Shown: positions 12,833 through 24,000 of the stretch, piece by piece
Layout: the number at the start of each line of letters is the position of its first letter
Numbering within the stretch: position 1 is the stretch's first letter
NCBI RefSeq assembly: GCF_020283565.1
Contig: NC_060064.1
Location: 27,238,337 to 27,302,336, forward strand
DNA length: 64,000 bases
Reading direction: 5' to 3'
Origin: Trifolium pratense
Taxonomy: Eukaryota > Streptophyta > Magnoliopsida > Fabales > Fabaceae
Notes under the pieces: generated by a model
Databases searched by the model: none
Seen by the model: only the letters and a program-made list of their open reading frames with translations
Told to the model about the DNA's origin: nothing
Position numbers and translations under genes: made by a program

Positions 12833-12970
12833 GAGTTTGATGTTATTAACACGGATGCTGTGAGTTTGTTCGCAGATTCATCCTTTTTGTTTTTAGCGAT
12901 TTTGATTTGTATTGCATCGATGTACTCTTATCAATATGAATGAATGAATATCTTTTATTTAGTCAAAAAA
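12833..12970 (+). mobile_element. 5'-truncated retroposon 3' end with poly-A
   Basis: Contains the block 'GCTGTGAGTTTGTTCGCA..ATTCATCCTTTTTGTTTTTAGCGATTTTGA' and ends 'GAATGAATATCTTTTATTTAGTC' plus A. The insertion is bounded by 17-bp direct repeats AAAATATCTTATCATGT at 12816-12832 and 12971-12987. The same 3' end occurs at 36460-36574. Confidence 0.85.
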
Positions 12971-13656
12971 AAAATATCTTATCATGTAATGAAGGTTGGG
13001 AATGGGATTTGTTGATTTTGAAGCGGGAAAGGCAGGTATTTTTAGATTAATTTTATTCGTTTGATCAATCGCGCGCACCCAACTATGCCATGTGTCATGC
13101 TCTCACTTTAAAAAAAAAAAAACTTAATTGTTAAAGTTAACAAAACAATCCGAACCAAATAAAAGAAAATTGGAAGTGTCTTCTTCCATCGCTGCCACCC
13201 TAGTGAGTAGTGACATCCACCGAATCTTGTTCAAAACAATAGGCCTTGTTTGGTAAACTCCTCCTCATTCGAAATACAGGCAGCTTCACGAATCTTACCA
13301 TCTAAAGTTGGAGCATCGACAAATACAAAAAAAATTAAGGTACGATAAACTACTCTTTTTTATAACCATGTTATAGTTACGAAGCATTCACTATTATTTA
13401 ATAGTAACTAATTTTCATAGTCCATCAGATTATCTGTTCTGTTCCGCACAAAATGTAAATTTCTTCATCTAAATTATATTTTCTTTATATGCAAGAGTCA
13501 AAAATTAAATTCATATCATTCACTTAAAGTGCTTAGACTCCTTAACCTAACCACATGTTGGTCTCTACAAGTTACTTAAGTTGCCATAAGGCTTATAGAA
13601 TATTTTTATGCTTGATTCTAGAGAACATTCTATTCATCCATAGATATTTATAGTTA

Positions 13657-14181
13657 GGCTTTAATGCAGTTTTGATCCCCCTATTTTGAAAAATCTGAAC
13701 TTTTGATCCCCCTATTTTAAAACTCAGCACTTTTGATCCCCCTATTTTAGTTTTTTGTTAGTTTTAGTCCCCCACCTCAATTTGATCAAACTTTTGCTTA
13801 TGTGTCATGCTCACTGATGACGTGGCATTGTACATGAGGACAAACAATTTCCTTAGATAGTGTCCCGAGCCCCAATCTTTTGCTTCTTTGATTGAAGTGA
13901 TGTAAACACGATCATCTTTAAGGAATCCCATTGCAAAACATGCATCTATAGGTCAAATATTGTGTGACCAATTTTTCTGACATCATCATAGCAAGTTGTC
14001 CACATGTACAATGCCACGTCATCAGTGAGCATGACATATTAGCAAAAGTTTGACCAAATTGAGGTGGGGGACTAAAACTAACAAAAAACTAAAATAGGGG
14101 GATCAAAAGTGCTGAGTTTTAAAATAGGGGATCAAAAGTTCAGGTTTTTCAAAATAGGGGGATCAAAACTGCATTAAAGCC
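13657..14181. mobile_element. MITE with long terminal inverted repeats and 9-bp TSD (Mutator-like)
   Basis: 525 bases. Starts GGCTTTAATGCAG and ends CTGCATTAAAGCC, flanked by the perfect 9-bp repeat TTATAGTTA (13648-13656 and 14182-14190). The inverted arms run about 180 bases and contain several copies of 'TTTTGATCCCCCTATTTT' and a block 'GATGACGTGGCATTGTACATG'. It has no coding region. The 9-bp TSD and long arms point to the Mutator superfamily. Confidence 0.85.
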
Positions 14182-14417
14182 TTATAGTTACATTACATAT
14201 ATTCATTATTATTTTAATATAAGGTCACATGAGTGTCATTATCATGATCAATTATGACCACGAAAAGTCAACAAAACCTAATAATCAAGATTATTTTTTC
14301 TTCCAACGATTGTGGTGTTGGATGCAACACATTATACTTAGTCAAATTTATATGCTGAATGATTCCACATTCCACTATCACCCACAATAATTTTCCTTCA
14401 TAAGAAGCACCAACATT

Positions 14418-15224
14418 ATGAAATTTCACAAGAAGAAAAAAAAGAAAACCATGTATCTATTATACAAAATTGTTTTCTTATTAATTCTAAGCACTTCAAG
14501 TGCAAAATCACAAGACCCTTTAGGTGAATTTTGCAACAAAAACACAAACATTAGCATTGGTGGAAAATTATCAACTAATATTGATAAACTATTAGCTGAA
14601 TTAGCCCTTAAAACACCTTCAACTTTCTTCATTGCTACATCATATGGTGATAACAAAGACAAAGTTTATGGCTTAGCTCAATGTAGAGGAGATATTAACA
14701 CACAAGATTGTTCCAATTGTATTCAAAATGCAACAAAACAAATCCGACAACGTTGTCCGAACCAAGCCGATGCAAGAATTTGGTATGATTATTGTTTTTT
14801 AAGGTATAGTAACAAAAGTTTCATTGGTGAAGTTGATACATCTTTTGGTATATTTTATTTTAATGTTGAAAATGTAACTGATTCTCAAGTTTTTAACAAG
14901 AAACTTGGAAATTTAATGGATCAAATTAGAGGAGAAGGTGTAATGGCTAAAAATAAAGGACTTGGAAAAGGAAAAAGTGTGTTGTCACCATTTGTGACAC
15001 TTTATGCATTGGTTCAATGTACTAGGGACTTGGATGAGATATCTTGTGCTCAATGTTTGGCTATTGCAGTGAATAATTTTCAAACTTTTTGTAATAATCG
15101 TAAAGGTTGTAGAGTTTTATATAGTTCTTGTTATGTTAGATATGAATTGTACCCTTTTTTCTTTCCTCTTGATTCAACCAAAACAAAACCTTCTAATATT
15201 GAAAAGGTTATTGTTTATCCTTAA
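14418..15224 (+). CDS. cysteine-rich repeat secretory protein (two DUF26/Gnk2 domains)
   Basis: One exon, 268 residues from the first ATG or 257 from ATG 14451. The second start directly precedes the signal peptide (YKIVFLLILSTSSA) and may be the one used. Two DUF26 modules follow. Each has the C-8x-C-2x-C signature: C-RGDINTQD-C-SN-C in the first and C-TRDLDEIS-C-AQ-C in the second, with further paired cysteines. No transmembrane helix or kinase domain follows, so this is the secreted CRRSP type rather than a cysteine-rich receptor kinase. Family members are apoplastic; some bind mannose and have antifungal action (ginkbilobin) and others are plasmodesmal, so the exact role is open. A Lys run just before the signal peptide is an oddity that favours the second Met. 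Confidence 0.88.
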   Translation: MKFHKKKKKKTMYLLYKIVFLLILSTSSAKSQDPLGEFCNKNTNISIGGKLSTNIDKLLAELALKTPSTFFIATSYGDNKDKVYGLAQCRGDINTQDCSNCIQNATKQIRQRCPNQADARIWYDYCFLRYSNKSFIGEVDTSFGIFYFNVENVTDSQVFNKKLGNLMDQIRGEGVMAKNKGLGKGKSVLSPFVTLYALVQCTRDLDEISCAQCLAIAVNNFQTFCNNRKGCRVLYSSCYVRYELYPFFFPLDSTKTKPSNIEKVIVYP

Positions 15225-15875
15225 ATGCCATGTCATGACAAAAGTATAGCATTATTGGTTAATGCTCAAATGTATTGCTATGGATCAAGTAACCTTGAAC
15301 ATGAAATTTGTATTTGAAAAAAAAAAGGAAGATGAAGAAGAATAAGATGAGTTTGTTTCATTAGTATCAAATTTTGCATTACTTAAATTATAGCTCAACT
15401 GACATAAATATCAAAATTATGATCGAGGTTCAAACTCTGGTTCCCCACTGTGTGTGTTTTGAGTTTTTAATGGTTTGTCATTTCGTCAATCTAAAAAAAA
15501 TGATGTAGTTAAATAAAAAGTTGTGTATAATATTTTTTTTCTTCTATCTGTAAGTTTATAAAAATAAGTTGACAACAACTTATAAGCATGTTATAAACTT
15601 TTTTTTTATTTATAAATTTTCGTAAATAATCTTATAAATGTTTATATAAGTAGGTAAGTCCAAATAATTTTCTTCTAATTTTAATTAAGGAAGATAGATC
15701 TACATGACAATCTATCATATTGAGCAAGACCACAAGTCAATATGGTAGATAACAAGCCTTTCAAATCATTCAAATTGAGGCTAATCACCAAATAATTTGA
15801 AAGATATCACAAGGTTTCAAATGATGCACGTAAACCCCAAAATTGTAGCACATTTGTAGAAGCCATATTCGAAAG

Positions 15876-16312
15876 GGGGTTGTGTCTAACATGCCCCACT
15901 TGATTAAGTGATGTATGGTGCACAAGTCTTCGTTATTTTTATAACGAATACGCATTTTACAAAATTCACCATTGGATAAAAAGTTTGTATCGTTTAGATC
16001 ATTCATAAATTTTTTAAATTTTTTTTTGAAAATCATTTGATATGTTATTGAGACTCATCAAAATTAACGGTATTCAATAAAAATCCATGAACCGTTAATT
16101 TTGACGGGTCTCAATAACATATCAAATGATTTTCAATTTTTTTTTAAAAAAATTATGAATGATCTATACGATATAAACTTTCAATCCAACGGTGAATTTT
16201 GTAAAATTCGTATTCGTTATAATATTTTCGGTGACTTGTGCATAATGCACAACTTGAGTTCCTTGTGCACCATAGACCATATGGTACACTTGTGCATGTT
16301 AGACAAAGCCCG
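15876..16312. mobile_element. foldback element with arms of about 200 bases
   Basis: Left arm (about 15876-16060) begins GGGTTGTGTCTAACATGC and right arm (about 16095-16312) ends GCATGTTAGACAAAGCCC. The centre pairs 'TTGATATGTTATTGAGAC' with its complement around a short loop. Arms have diverged, so the insertion is not recent. Short frames here are shadows of the repeat. Confidence 0.7.
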
Positions 16313-17656
16313 AAGATAACCACTTTATTCCAAGCAAAATCAGAAATATTGGAATGCTCAGAATAGACTCTACACCAAGAGTAAGTAAAGTATAAGCTCA
16401 TCTCACCGAGTAAACACCATAGAAAGATCAAACTGCCAAGTCCACTTATATTTGTTGTTAACCTAGACAAAAATATTAACCAGCAAAGAATATCATTCAC
16501 ATACAATGTATGTCCTCCTCCCAAACAAACAAAACCCTCTCCTCCACTATCAATACTGCCCCTTCACCACAACTGATCCTACACATTTTTGCAATAGACA
16601 CATTCAGATAAACAAATTGGTGCAAGCAATAGACTAAAATCATCCTAGAGAACCCTCAACCAACCAAGACTCTCTCAGAAAAAAGACATTCTCTTTATTA
16701 CCTACTATTTTAATTTTAACTAACCGATTATCAAACAAATTGTTATTGATCTGGCCCCACCCTAACAACTTAAACTTTTGGGATAATCGGTTATTTGACA
16801 ACTTAAAATTGAATATTGGGCCTAACTCATCCTTATAAAATCGGCTTATAAGGTGAGGACTGCCTCTAGTTTATAAACACTTAGTCAGACCATCTCTCAA
16901 CCGATGTGAGACTTTTTAACACACTCTCTCACGCCCAACACTATTGAGCTTGGTGCATGGATATAATCGGTGGGTGGCCCGATTCCTGAAACCTGATAAC
17001 AAGTGGCCTAACGGATCGTGAAGAGACTATGATACCAACTTAAAATTAAATATTGTATAACGCATCCTTACAAAACCGACTTATAAGGTGAGCATTGTCT
17101 CTAATTTATAAACACTTAGTCAGATCATCTCTCCACCGATGTAAGACTTCTTAACACAAATTAACATCGATACTTTCAAAACCTCTTCAAATGACCTACA
17201 AATTCTTCCCCCAAGTCATGCCTTACTCACACCACCCTTAATGACCCGTCTAACCTCCTCATATTTATGAACTAGCAAATTGAACCACAAACCCTCAACT
17301 TCCGCCAATAACCCCCACAATCATTTAGCTAACAGAGCAAAATTAAATTTTTTTCACTTTGCCTCACGTAGCCCACCTTTACTCCACAAACTTTGTCCCA
17401 ATGTACGCATTATAGAACAAAGAATAATACGACAGTAAATGATATTTTTCGATAAAAAATCAACAATTGTGATCAATATTGTTGAAAAGACACAATTTTA
17501 ACCTAAATCGTCTGATCTCATATTGACGGCTGAGATAAAAAATAATGTGAAACTGTGTGATTATGCTAGACCAGTAAATCTTAATCCCTTATTTAAGGGG
17601 TTCAAAACCTTATTACTTTAAGCAATCCATAGTTGGTCAAGACATACGTATCTTGT

Positions 17657-17780
17657 CCTTGTGAGCTTAGCTCAGTTTGCAGGGATATCAGATTATATAT
17701 ACAGGAGTCAGGTTCGAACTCCGGACATTCCACTTAAGGTAGAATTTCTTGCCACTAACCTACTAAAAAAGAAAAAAAAA
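17657..17780 (+). mobile_element. putative tRNA-related SINE fragment
   Basis: Contains 'TGAGCTTAGCTCAGTTTGCAG' (A-box-like) and 'GGTTCGAACTCCGG' (B-box-like) and ends in an A-rich tail. Similar A/B-box pieces occur near 32397-32525, 54368-54490 and 62140-62260. Not a tRNA gene: arms cannot be paired. Confidence 0.4.
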
Positions 17781-18000
17781 TACTCTATCTTTCTTGACCA
17801 AAAAAAAAAAAACTCTATCTTTCAATTATTTTCCTCCGTTTGATCAATCCTTCAAACTATTTAGAAATGACCGATGGCTATTCTTGTAATTTCATTGTGA
17901 AAAAGAAAAAGAAAACAAAACATTAAAAGGAAGACACTCGGTGACATTATCATCCTCCCCCGTCTTGCCGTTCACCGCCTCCAACCCCCTCCAACCGCCA

Positions 18001-18062
18001 GACGTAGTCGTCGCCAGTCCACCGGTTACTGTCGTCGCCAGTCCACCGGTTACTGTCGTCGC
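18001..18062. repeat. short tandem repeat in the putative COQ6 5' leader
   Basis: A 24-base unit containing 'GTCGTCGCCAGTCCACCGG' is repeated about two and a half times, immediately upstream of the COQ6 start codon. It lies in the probable 5' UTR or core promoter. Confidence 0.6.
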
Positions 18063-18088
18063 AAAGTCTCCCTCACTCTCTTCAAACA

Positions 18089-21000
18089 ATGAATAGGTAT
18101 ACTCTTCTTCCACTTCTCACGATTCTGAATCTTCTTCATTTTTCCACAAATTTTTCATCAAAATCCACACTCCCTCTCTTTAATCGTGTAATGTGGTTTT
18201 CTATGTAAAATCTGGTTTGTGTTTAATTGAATGTATTTTCTATATAACAGGGTGATAAAGAAGACTGTTTCAAATCTCTGTGCACACAAAATTTCAAGGA
18301 AATTTTTTTGTTCTGAGATTGTCAAAGTTGCTACTTCACCTGATTTAGTACCTTCCAATGTAAGAAAATAACTATACTTCATAGCTCTAATCATTATTTG
18401 TTTTTATATTTTTTATTTATTATATTTTTTATTTATTATATTTTTGAGGTTAAATTGAAAAATGACATGCGAAAGTTTTAGTGTAGAAAATAATTTTAGG
18501 TTGCTTGTAACCAAGACATTGGGCTCAAATGGTTAATGAACTCCTCCAGGACGAATCGTTCGGGAGAACCCGAGTTCGATTCCTGGTGGGAACAATTCTT
18601 GGCTTGATTTTACTTACCTTGCGGCCAAATTCTGGATTACCAGGGGCCCTTCCCCTGGGAACCAGAGGGCTAATACCAAAAAAATAATTGGTTGCTTGCG
18701 GTTACAGTTGTGGTTACGACAAATTGTGGTCGATTCTGCTGCAACTGCAGGTGTGATCTTGTTGTAGAGATCTCTAAAACCTTTATATTGTGGTCGCAAT
18801 TGTGGTTGGAGACTGCAATTTAGAACTATGATTAGAACTTGAGAATTTAGATTCTAGAAAGTGCAAAGTTTAACAATATTATTTGATCATTGATTTTGTT
18901 CTTGTTTCTAAACTTATCATTTGAAATGGACAGCTCTTTGAGTTTCTTGTCTAGCAGATTGAGGAGTCCTACTTTTTGGTTATGAATGAAAGATGTAACC
19001 CTATTTCTTTCAAAAAATCTAGGACACAATAATGAACAAGTCGTATAGTTACTTTTTTGGCATCATGACGAGTTTTTAGATGATAGTCATTTTCAGATTG
19101 TAATTTTATTTAACTGTTTGTCACTCTGGTTGAGATTTTAGTTCATTGTTATTCTTATGAATAACTCTAGTATCCGTATTTTATTTTTTACTATAATACC
19201 AATTTGAGTTTTTTTTTTTTCCTAGGATAACCAAATGTGATCTTAGAAAATAGAGATTTGTTTTATATTGAATCAATTTACACTGTTGTGAAACTATAGC
19301 TGTAGAGTTTGAGGGAGAAAAACTGGGAATGTAGAGGAGAGGAGCTTCCTTGAATGCACACCTTTTCCTATTAGTCATATTGACTTTAATACTTACACTG
19401 TTTTTTCAATATCAACAACACAAAATGTACTACATACACTAACCCCAAATTATCCGTTCAATATTACTAAAACTGCATAAAGACACAAGTAATGTTTGCT
19501 TTGGGTTCACGTGAAGCAGAAAGATAGTAAATAACATTCACGAACACTCCTCCTGCGCAAGCTGCATGCTCTTGATTCAAGTAGGAGCCAAAAACAGAAC
19601 AAACTCACTAGGTTGGATTGATGGCTACACATGACCCCTTGGGTCACAACATGAAATGCAAATCAACTATCATTCTTGTGTGACCGGTGCATTTCCTTCA
19701 ACTCCTTTAATCCATATCAATAGCAAAATAAAATTGCACTAAATAAAAGGAAAAACTATGTGACATAATGATACAATCCTTTTTCTCTACTGATTTGTGG
19801 TGGATTATAGTCTTGTACTTTCTAACGCAGTTTATTAGTTTTACATTTGATAGTTTATGCATGTTACATTGTTTAAAGGGATGATTGTGATGTTTCTTGG
19901 TGCTAAGCTTCTTCATAACATTTGTCTACTGTCATTGTTTCTTCCATACTATTTCTTTGCCTTTGCATTTTCAATTGAAAGATAGTAATAATTGGCTGGA
20001 ATAGAATTAGAAAATTAAAATTGAATAATTTGCATTCATAAAAATATGCAGGAGCATGAGAAGAAGCCAACTATCAGCAAAATTATTCCAGAATATGATA
20101 TTGCTATTGTTGGAGGAGGCATGGTTGGCATGTCTTTAGCTTGTTTCTTAGGTATCTTCTTGCAATGGGTGTATTTTTTCTAGACTGCAACATATTTATC
20201 ATGCCATCATCTACATAACTCATGGGAATGGATTGTTTAGGTATGCTTTATCAGATATCCTTAACTAATCACGTCCTCATCGGATTTTAATCTTGTAAGT
20301 GACCACTACGATTGTTTAATGGAAGCCTTTATCTCCAAGGCCTTACAAAGTCCCTAAGATGAGCACCTATTTCCATTTCCCTGACAAACCCCAGAATCCC
20401 TATCCCTAGTTTTTGTCACCTCCAAACCTAAGGAACTTATGTATGATATAGCTATTTTGCATGTGGCAGTTGTATTTTTGTATGTGGTAATTATTATTTG
20501 GCATAATAAGGTGTATTATCGGTTTATTGGTTTTTTTTCTTGGGAATTTAGTGGAAGGAGGAGATTCTTTGTTGGGGGAAAACCCTGTATGTTGATCCTG
20601 TAGTCGAATCTGGTCTATAAACCAAATTAAATCAGTAATATATAACCAGTGTTCTCTCTGTTTGATTCTTGTGGGTAGGAGGAAGAGAGGGAGGTGGAAA
20701 TGGTAAAATATAAGACGAGCATACATTGAAAATAAATGTAGTTATCTAATTTATGATGATAAGTATTAACAAATCTGGCCAATTGTTTTGTTATTCCAGC
20801 TAGTATGCCACTGACAAAGCAGTTGAGTGTGGCAATTATTGACAGCAATCCAGCTCTAGGTAGTGGCTTGAGCATCAAAAAGGAAGACCCCCCCGATCCT
20901 AGAGTCAGTACAGTAACTCCTGCTTCTATATCATTTCTCAAAGGTATCTAGTTTTTCAGGTTTGTTTTTTATTATCGCTGTGGTGTTAATTAAAAATTCT

Positions 21001-24000
21001 CTCTTTTGCAATTTTCGTTAAAACAGAGTAAGCCAAACTTTTATTAGAGAGAAAATGGTAATTAGACCCTGGTTGACTAGTGCATTTGCTTCAACACGGT
21101 GACATTTTGCTTTAAAAGCCCTCTTAATACTTGATCTATTTCCAGATGCTGGTGCTTGGAAATATGTTGAGCAAAACAGACATGCTTATTTTAAAAAAAT
21201 GCAGGTACTTTTTCTTTCTCATTCACTATAATGATTTAAATTTTAAATTTATATATATTTCCGATGATGGATAAATTCTCGAAGTGCAAAGTTGTTGGGG
21301 GATTTTGAGGGAAATTGAGCCGGATGTTGTGCACATAGACGCTTATAGGTCATTTGTATGATTGTTTGTAACAAGATTACGTGTGCATAGTTGGGATTTT
21401 GATTGGGGAACTAGGCTCTCATCCAATATTTCGAAAAATGAAATCTTACAATTTCTGTTAATCCGTGGATGGGATCTCCATGATAACCCTGATGAATAAC
21501 TCTGTCCAACATATAGGAAGTGAAAGGGTTCGCTTTAATATTTAATCATTTTTCTGCTCTTGATGCTAAACTGAACCAAAGATATGCACGAGGGATTCTT
21601 GCCTTTTGACATTTTACGTGAGACCCCTTCAGTCAGGTTCTTGCTGTTTGCTCTGTTTTGGAGCCTCACTACTGAAGAACTTAAAAAACCAAAAGCATTT
21701 CTTATCATATTTTATGAGATTATCATGTATGTTAAAAGATATTAGGTTTTTTTTTTGGTTGGGGTAAAATGGTCATGCTACGCTTTTTACCTTAAACAGG
21801 CTTAGCCCATTTCCCAATAGATCTTAATCAGGCTAGTTCTAATATACATTAGACCGTATGTCCCTAACAAACAGCGTGACCTATCATCACCCTTTCCCTT
21901 AGTTATTAGTAGTATTAGCATTGTTGTTTGTGGGCTTGAGCTTTCACTAGTAGTATTTGTATTTGACCTTATTATCATTATTCATTAGTGTGATTAGGAG
22001 TGCCTGGATATCATATAGTGACACATTCCATTTATAAATTTTTTTTTCAGTCCACTTTTAGCCATCTTTCTTTTACCATATCAAAAGTCTAAACCCTAAA
22101 GTTTCAACAAAACATCTTCAAACATAAAATTCTTAGATTAACTTGAAAAAAAGAACAATCTTTCACAACAGAGACAAAATAATTTGATGTTTCAAAATGC
22201 GGTGAAGCTCTGAAATTTGATAGAACCTACTGGTGTCAATATGTCAATTGATCCATATAGCCAAATCTATCTAGTAGAATAAACTTTTGGTTGTTCTTGT
22301 TATACTATTTACTTTCCTAATTTAAGCGCATAAATTCATTTAAACAAATGCTTTTCATGTACTTCTTGCTTAAAGGATGCCTTTTTCCTTGGACTACATT
22401 ATTTATTTCATTATTCAAAATTGCATTCTTTTGTATCTCTCTGCAGGTCTGGGATTATACTGGTTTTGGGTATGCTAGATACGATGCAAAAGATGTAAAT
22501 AAAGACTTTCTAGGGTAAGGGTAGACATGTTATATAGTTAAGCAAATATCTTTGGAAACTACTATCACATTACTAATTGCAAAAATATGATATACCAGGT
22601 GTGTAGCAGAAAATAAAGTGCTTCATAGTGCCTTATTGTCGTGCGTAAAGGTATAATTCACATTGTCGGTCTGTGATATGGAGTATATAGTTGATTGTGA
22701 TGTACTGTGAGAATAAATATAAATTATATTTATAGACTTTGAGCTGATAGTATGCAACGTTTTATGATGTTATAAAAGGGAAAAAGAGGAAACAAAATGG
22801 GTCCTCAGTCTGAAATATAAATAATAAATAGCTACCAAAATATAATCCCCTGATTTAAAGGATTTCAAAACTAATTCTCCTAATCTTTTTGCAGCACATT
22901 AACACTTCCCCTCAAGCTTCCATTCCCAGCTTTATATAATGTCATGAAATCTTCGATTACTTATCCCCTTTTCAGAACATCGGCCAATTGTTATCTTGAT
23001 GGAAACACAGGTCATACACGCCTTCTTCCAATTTTTCTTTAATAAACACCTGTCAAATTCAATATGTTTTGTCCTATAATGTTCATAGGCTTCTAAGCAA
23101 TATTGGCAACTGACTTCTTGCCACGATAGAGATTCATAGGACTCTCCAATTTGACTCTTATCATCTGGAATAATCTTCAATTTCAGCCAAAGTAGTTCAC
23201 AGAGTCTTTGGGAAATAGCCCTCATTCTTCTTGAAAAAAATTACTTTCTGAAGTGATTCTTTTGGATAGAGCATCAATTGTCTTATAACACTCATCAAAT
23301 ATGCTATGTCTAGCCTAGTTTGAGCAAGGTATATGAGTTTACCTACCAACCTTCGGTGCATTTTCTTGTCATGGTCATGGATGATGTCCTGTAAGATAAA
23401 GTAGAGTGACAAGATTTGATTGAAGTAATCTCTTATCACATTGTCTATTCTAAATTGTTTTATCTTGACCCCAACTTGATTTTGAATCTTTCAGTGGAAG
23501 TTGGGGAAAACATTGCTGACATTAGATTTTTGTTTGAGTAGGAAGCACCATGTAACTGGAGTGCAATCACCAATTATTGGATACTGTTGAAATATCTCTT
23601 ATTTCCGGCCTTCTCATATTTCCTCTATCTAAATATTTCCTCTTTCTTTCTTATGTAATAAGTAATTAGGAAACGTTATAGGCGGTAGTCACCAGATTTA
23701 ATCCCCATAATCAAGGGATTCTGATTGTACATTTATTATCATACACTCAAAAGGTTGAGTATCAATATCTAAGCAATTCAGTATCAATTTTAGTCTCATA
23801 CTCATAATATTAAAAATCGACTTCATTAAGTAAGAAGTCTCATATTTTCATATTCTTCCTCTAATTTTCTACTATGTGATAAGATACTCTGTCTCTTATT
23901 AATAGTAATCTTGCTAGTAATAGTGTAAAATGTAACTGAGATGAAATACTGTCTTGTCCCTGGCTCTTCTGGTAATTTTATGCAGTTGTACCAATTCACT

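Larger units (their letters stand above)
10195..13656. other. intergenic, repeats only
   Basis: Upstream of EPFL9 and upstream of the DUF26 gene. Contains a foldback at 10788-11005, a SINE at about 12032-12190 and a retroposon 3' end at 12833-12970. Otherwise no coding region was recognised; short frames near 11136-11636 show no family resemblance. Confidence 0.4.
15225..18088. other. intergenic with foldback and dispersed repeats
   Basis: Between the DUF26 gene and COQ6. Holds a foldback (about 15876-16312), two diverged copies of a repeat containing 'ATCCTTA.AAAA.CG.CTTATAAGGTGAG' (about 16815-16925 and 17055-17160), and a SINE-like B box near 17700. No coding region seen. Confidence 0.45.

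Noticed and set aside
22932..23439. Integrated virus
   Set aside because: The peptides are copia retrotransposon RT/RNase H remains; no viral gene is present.
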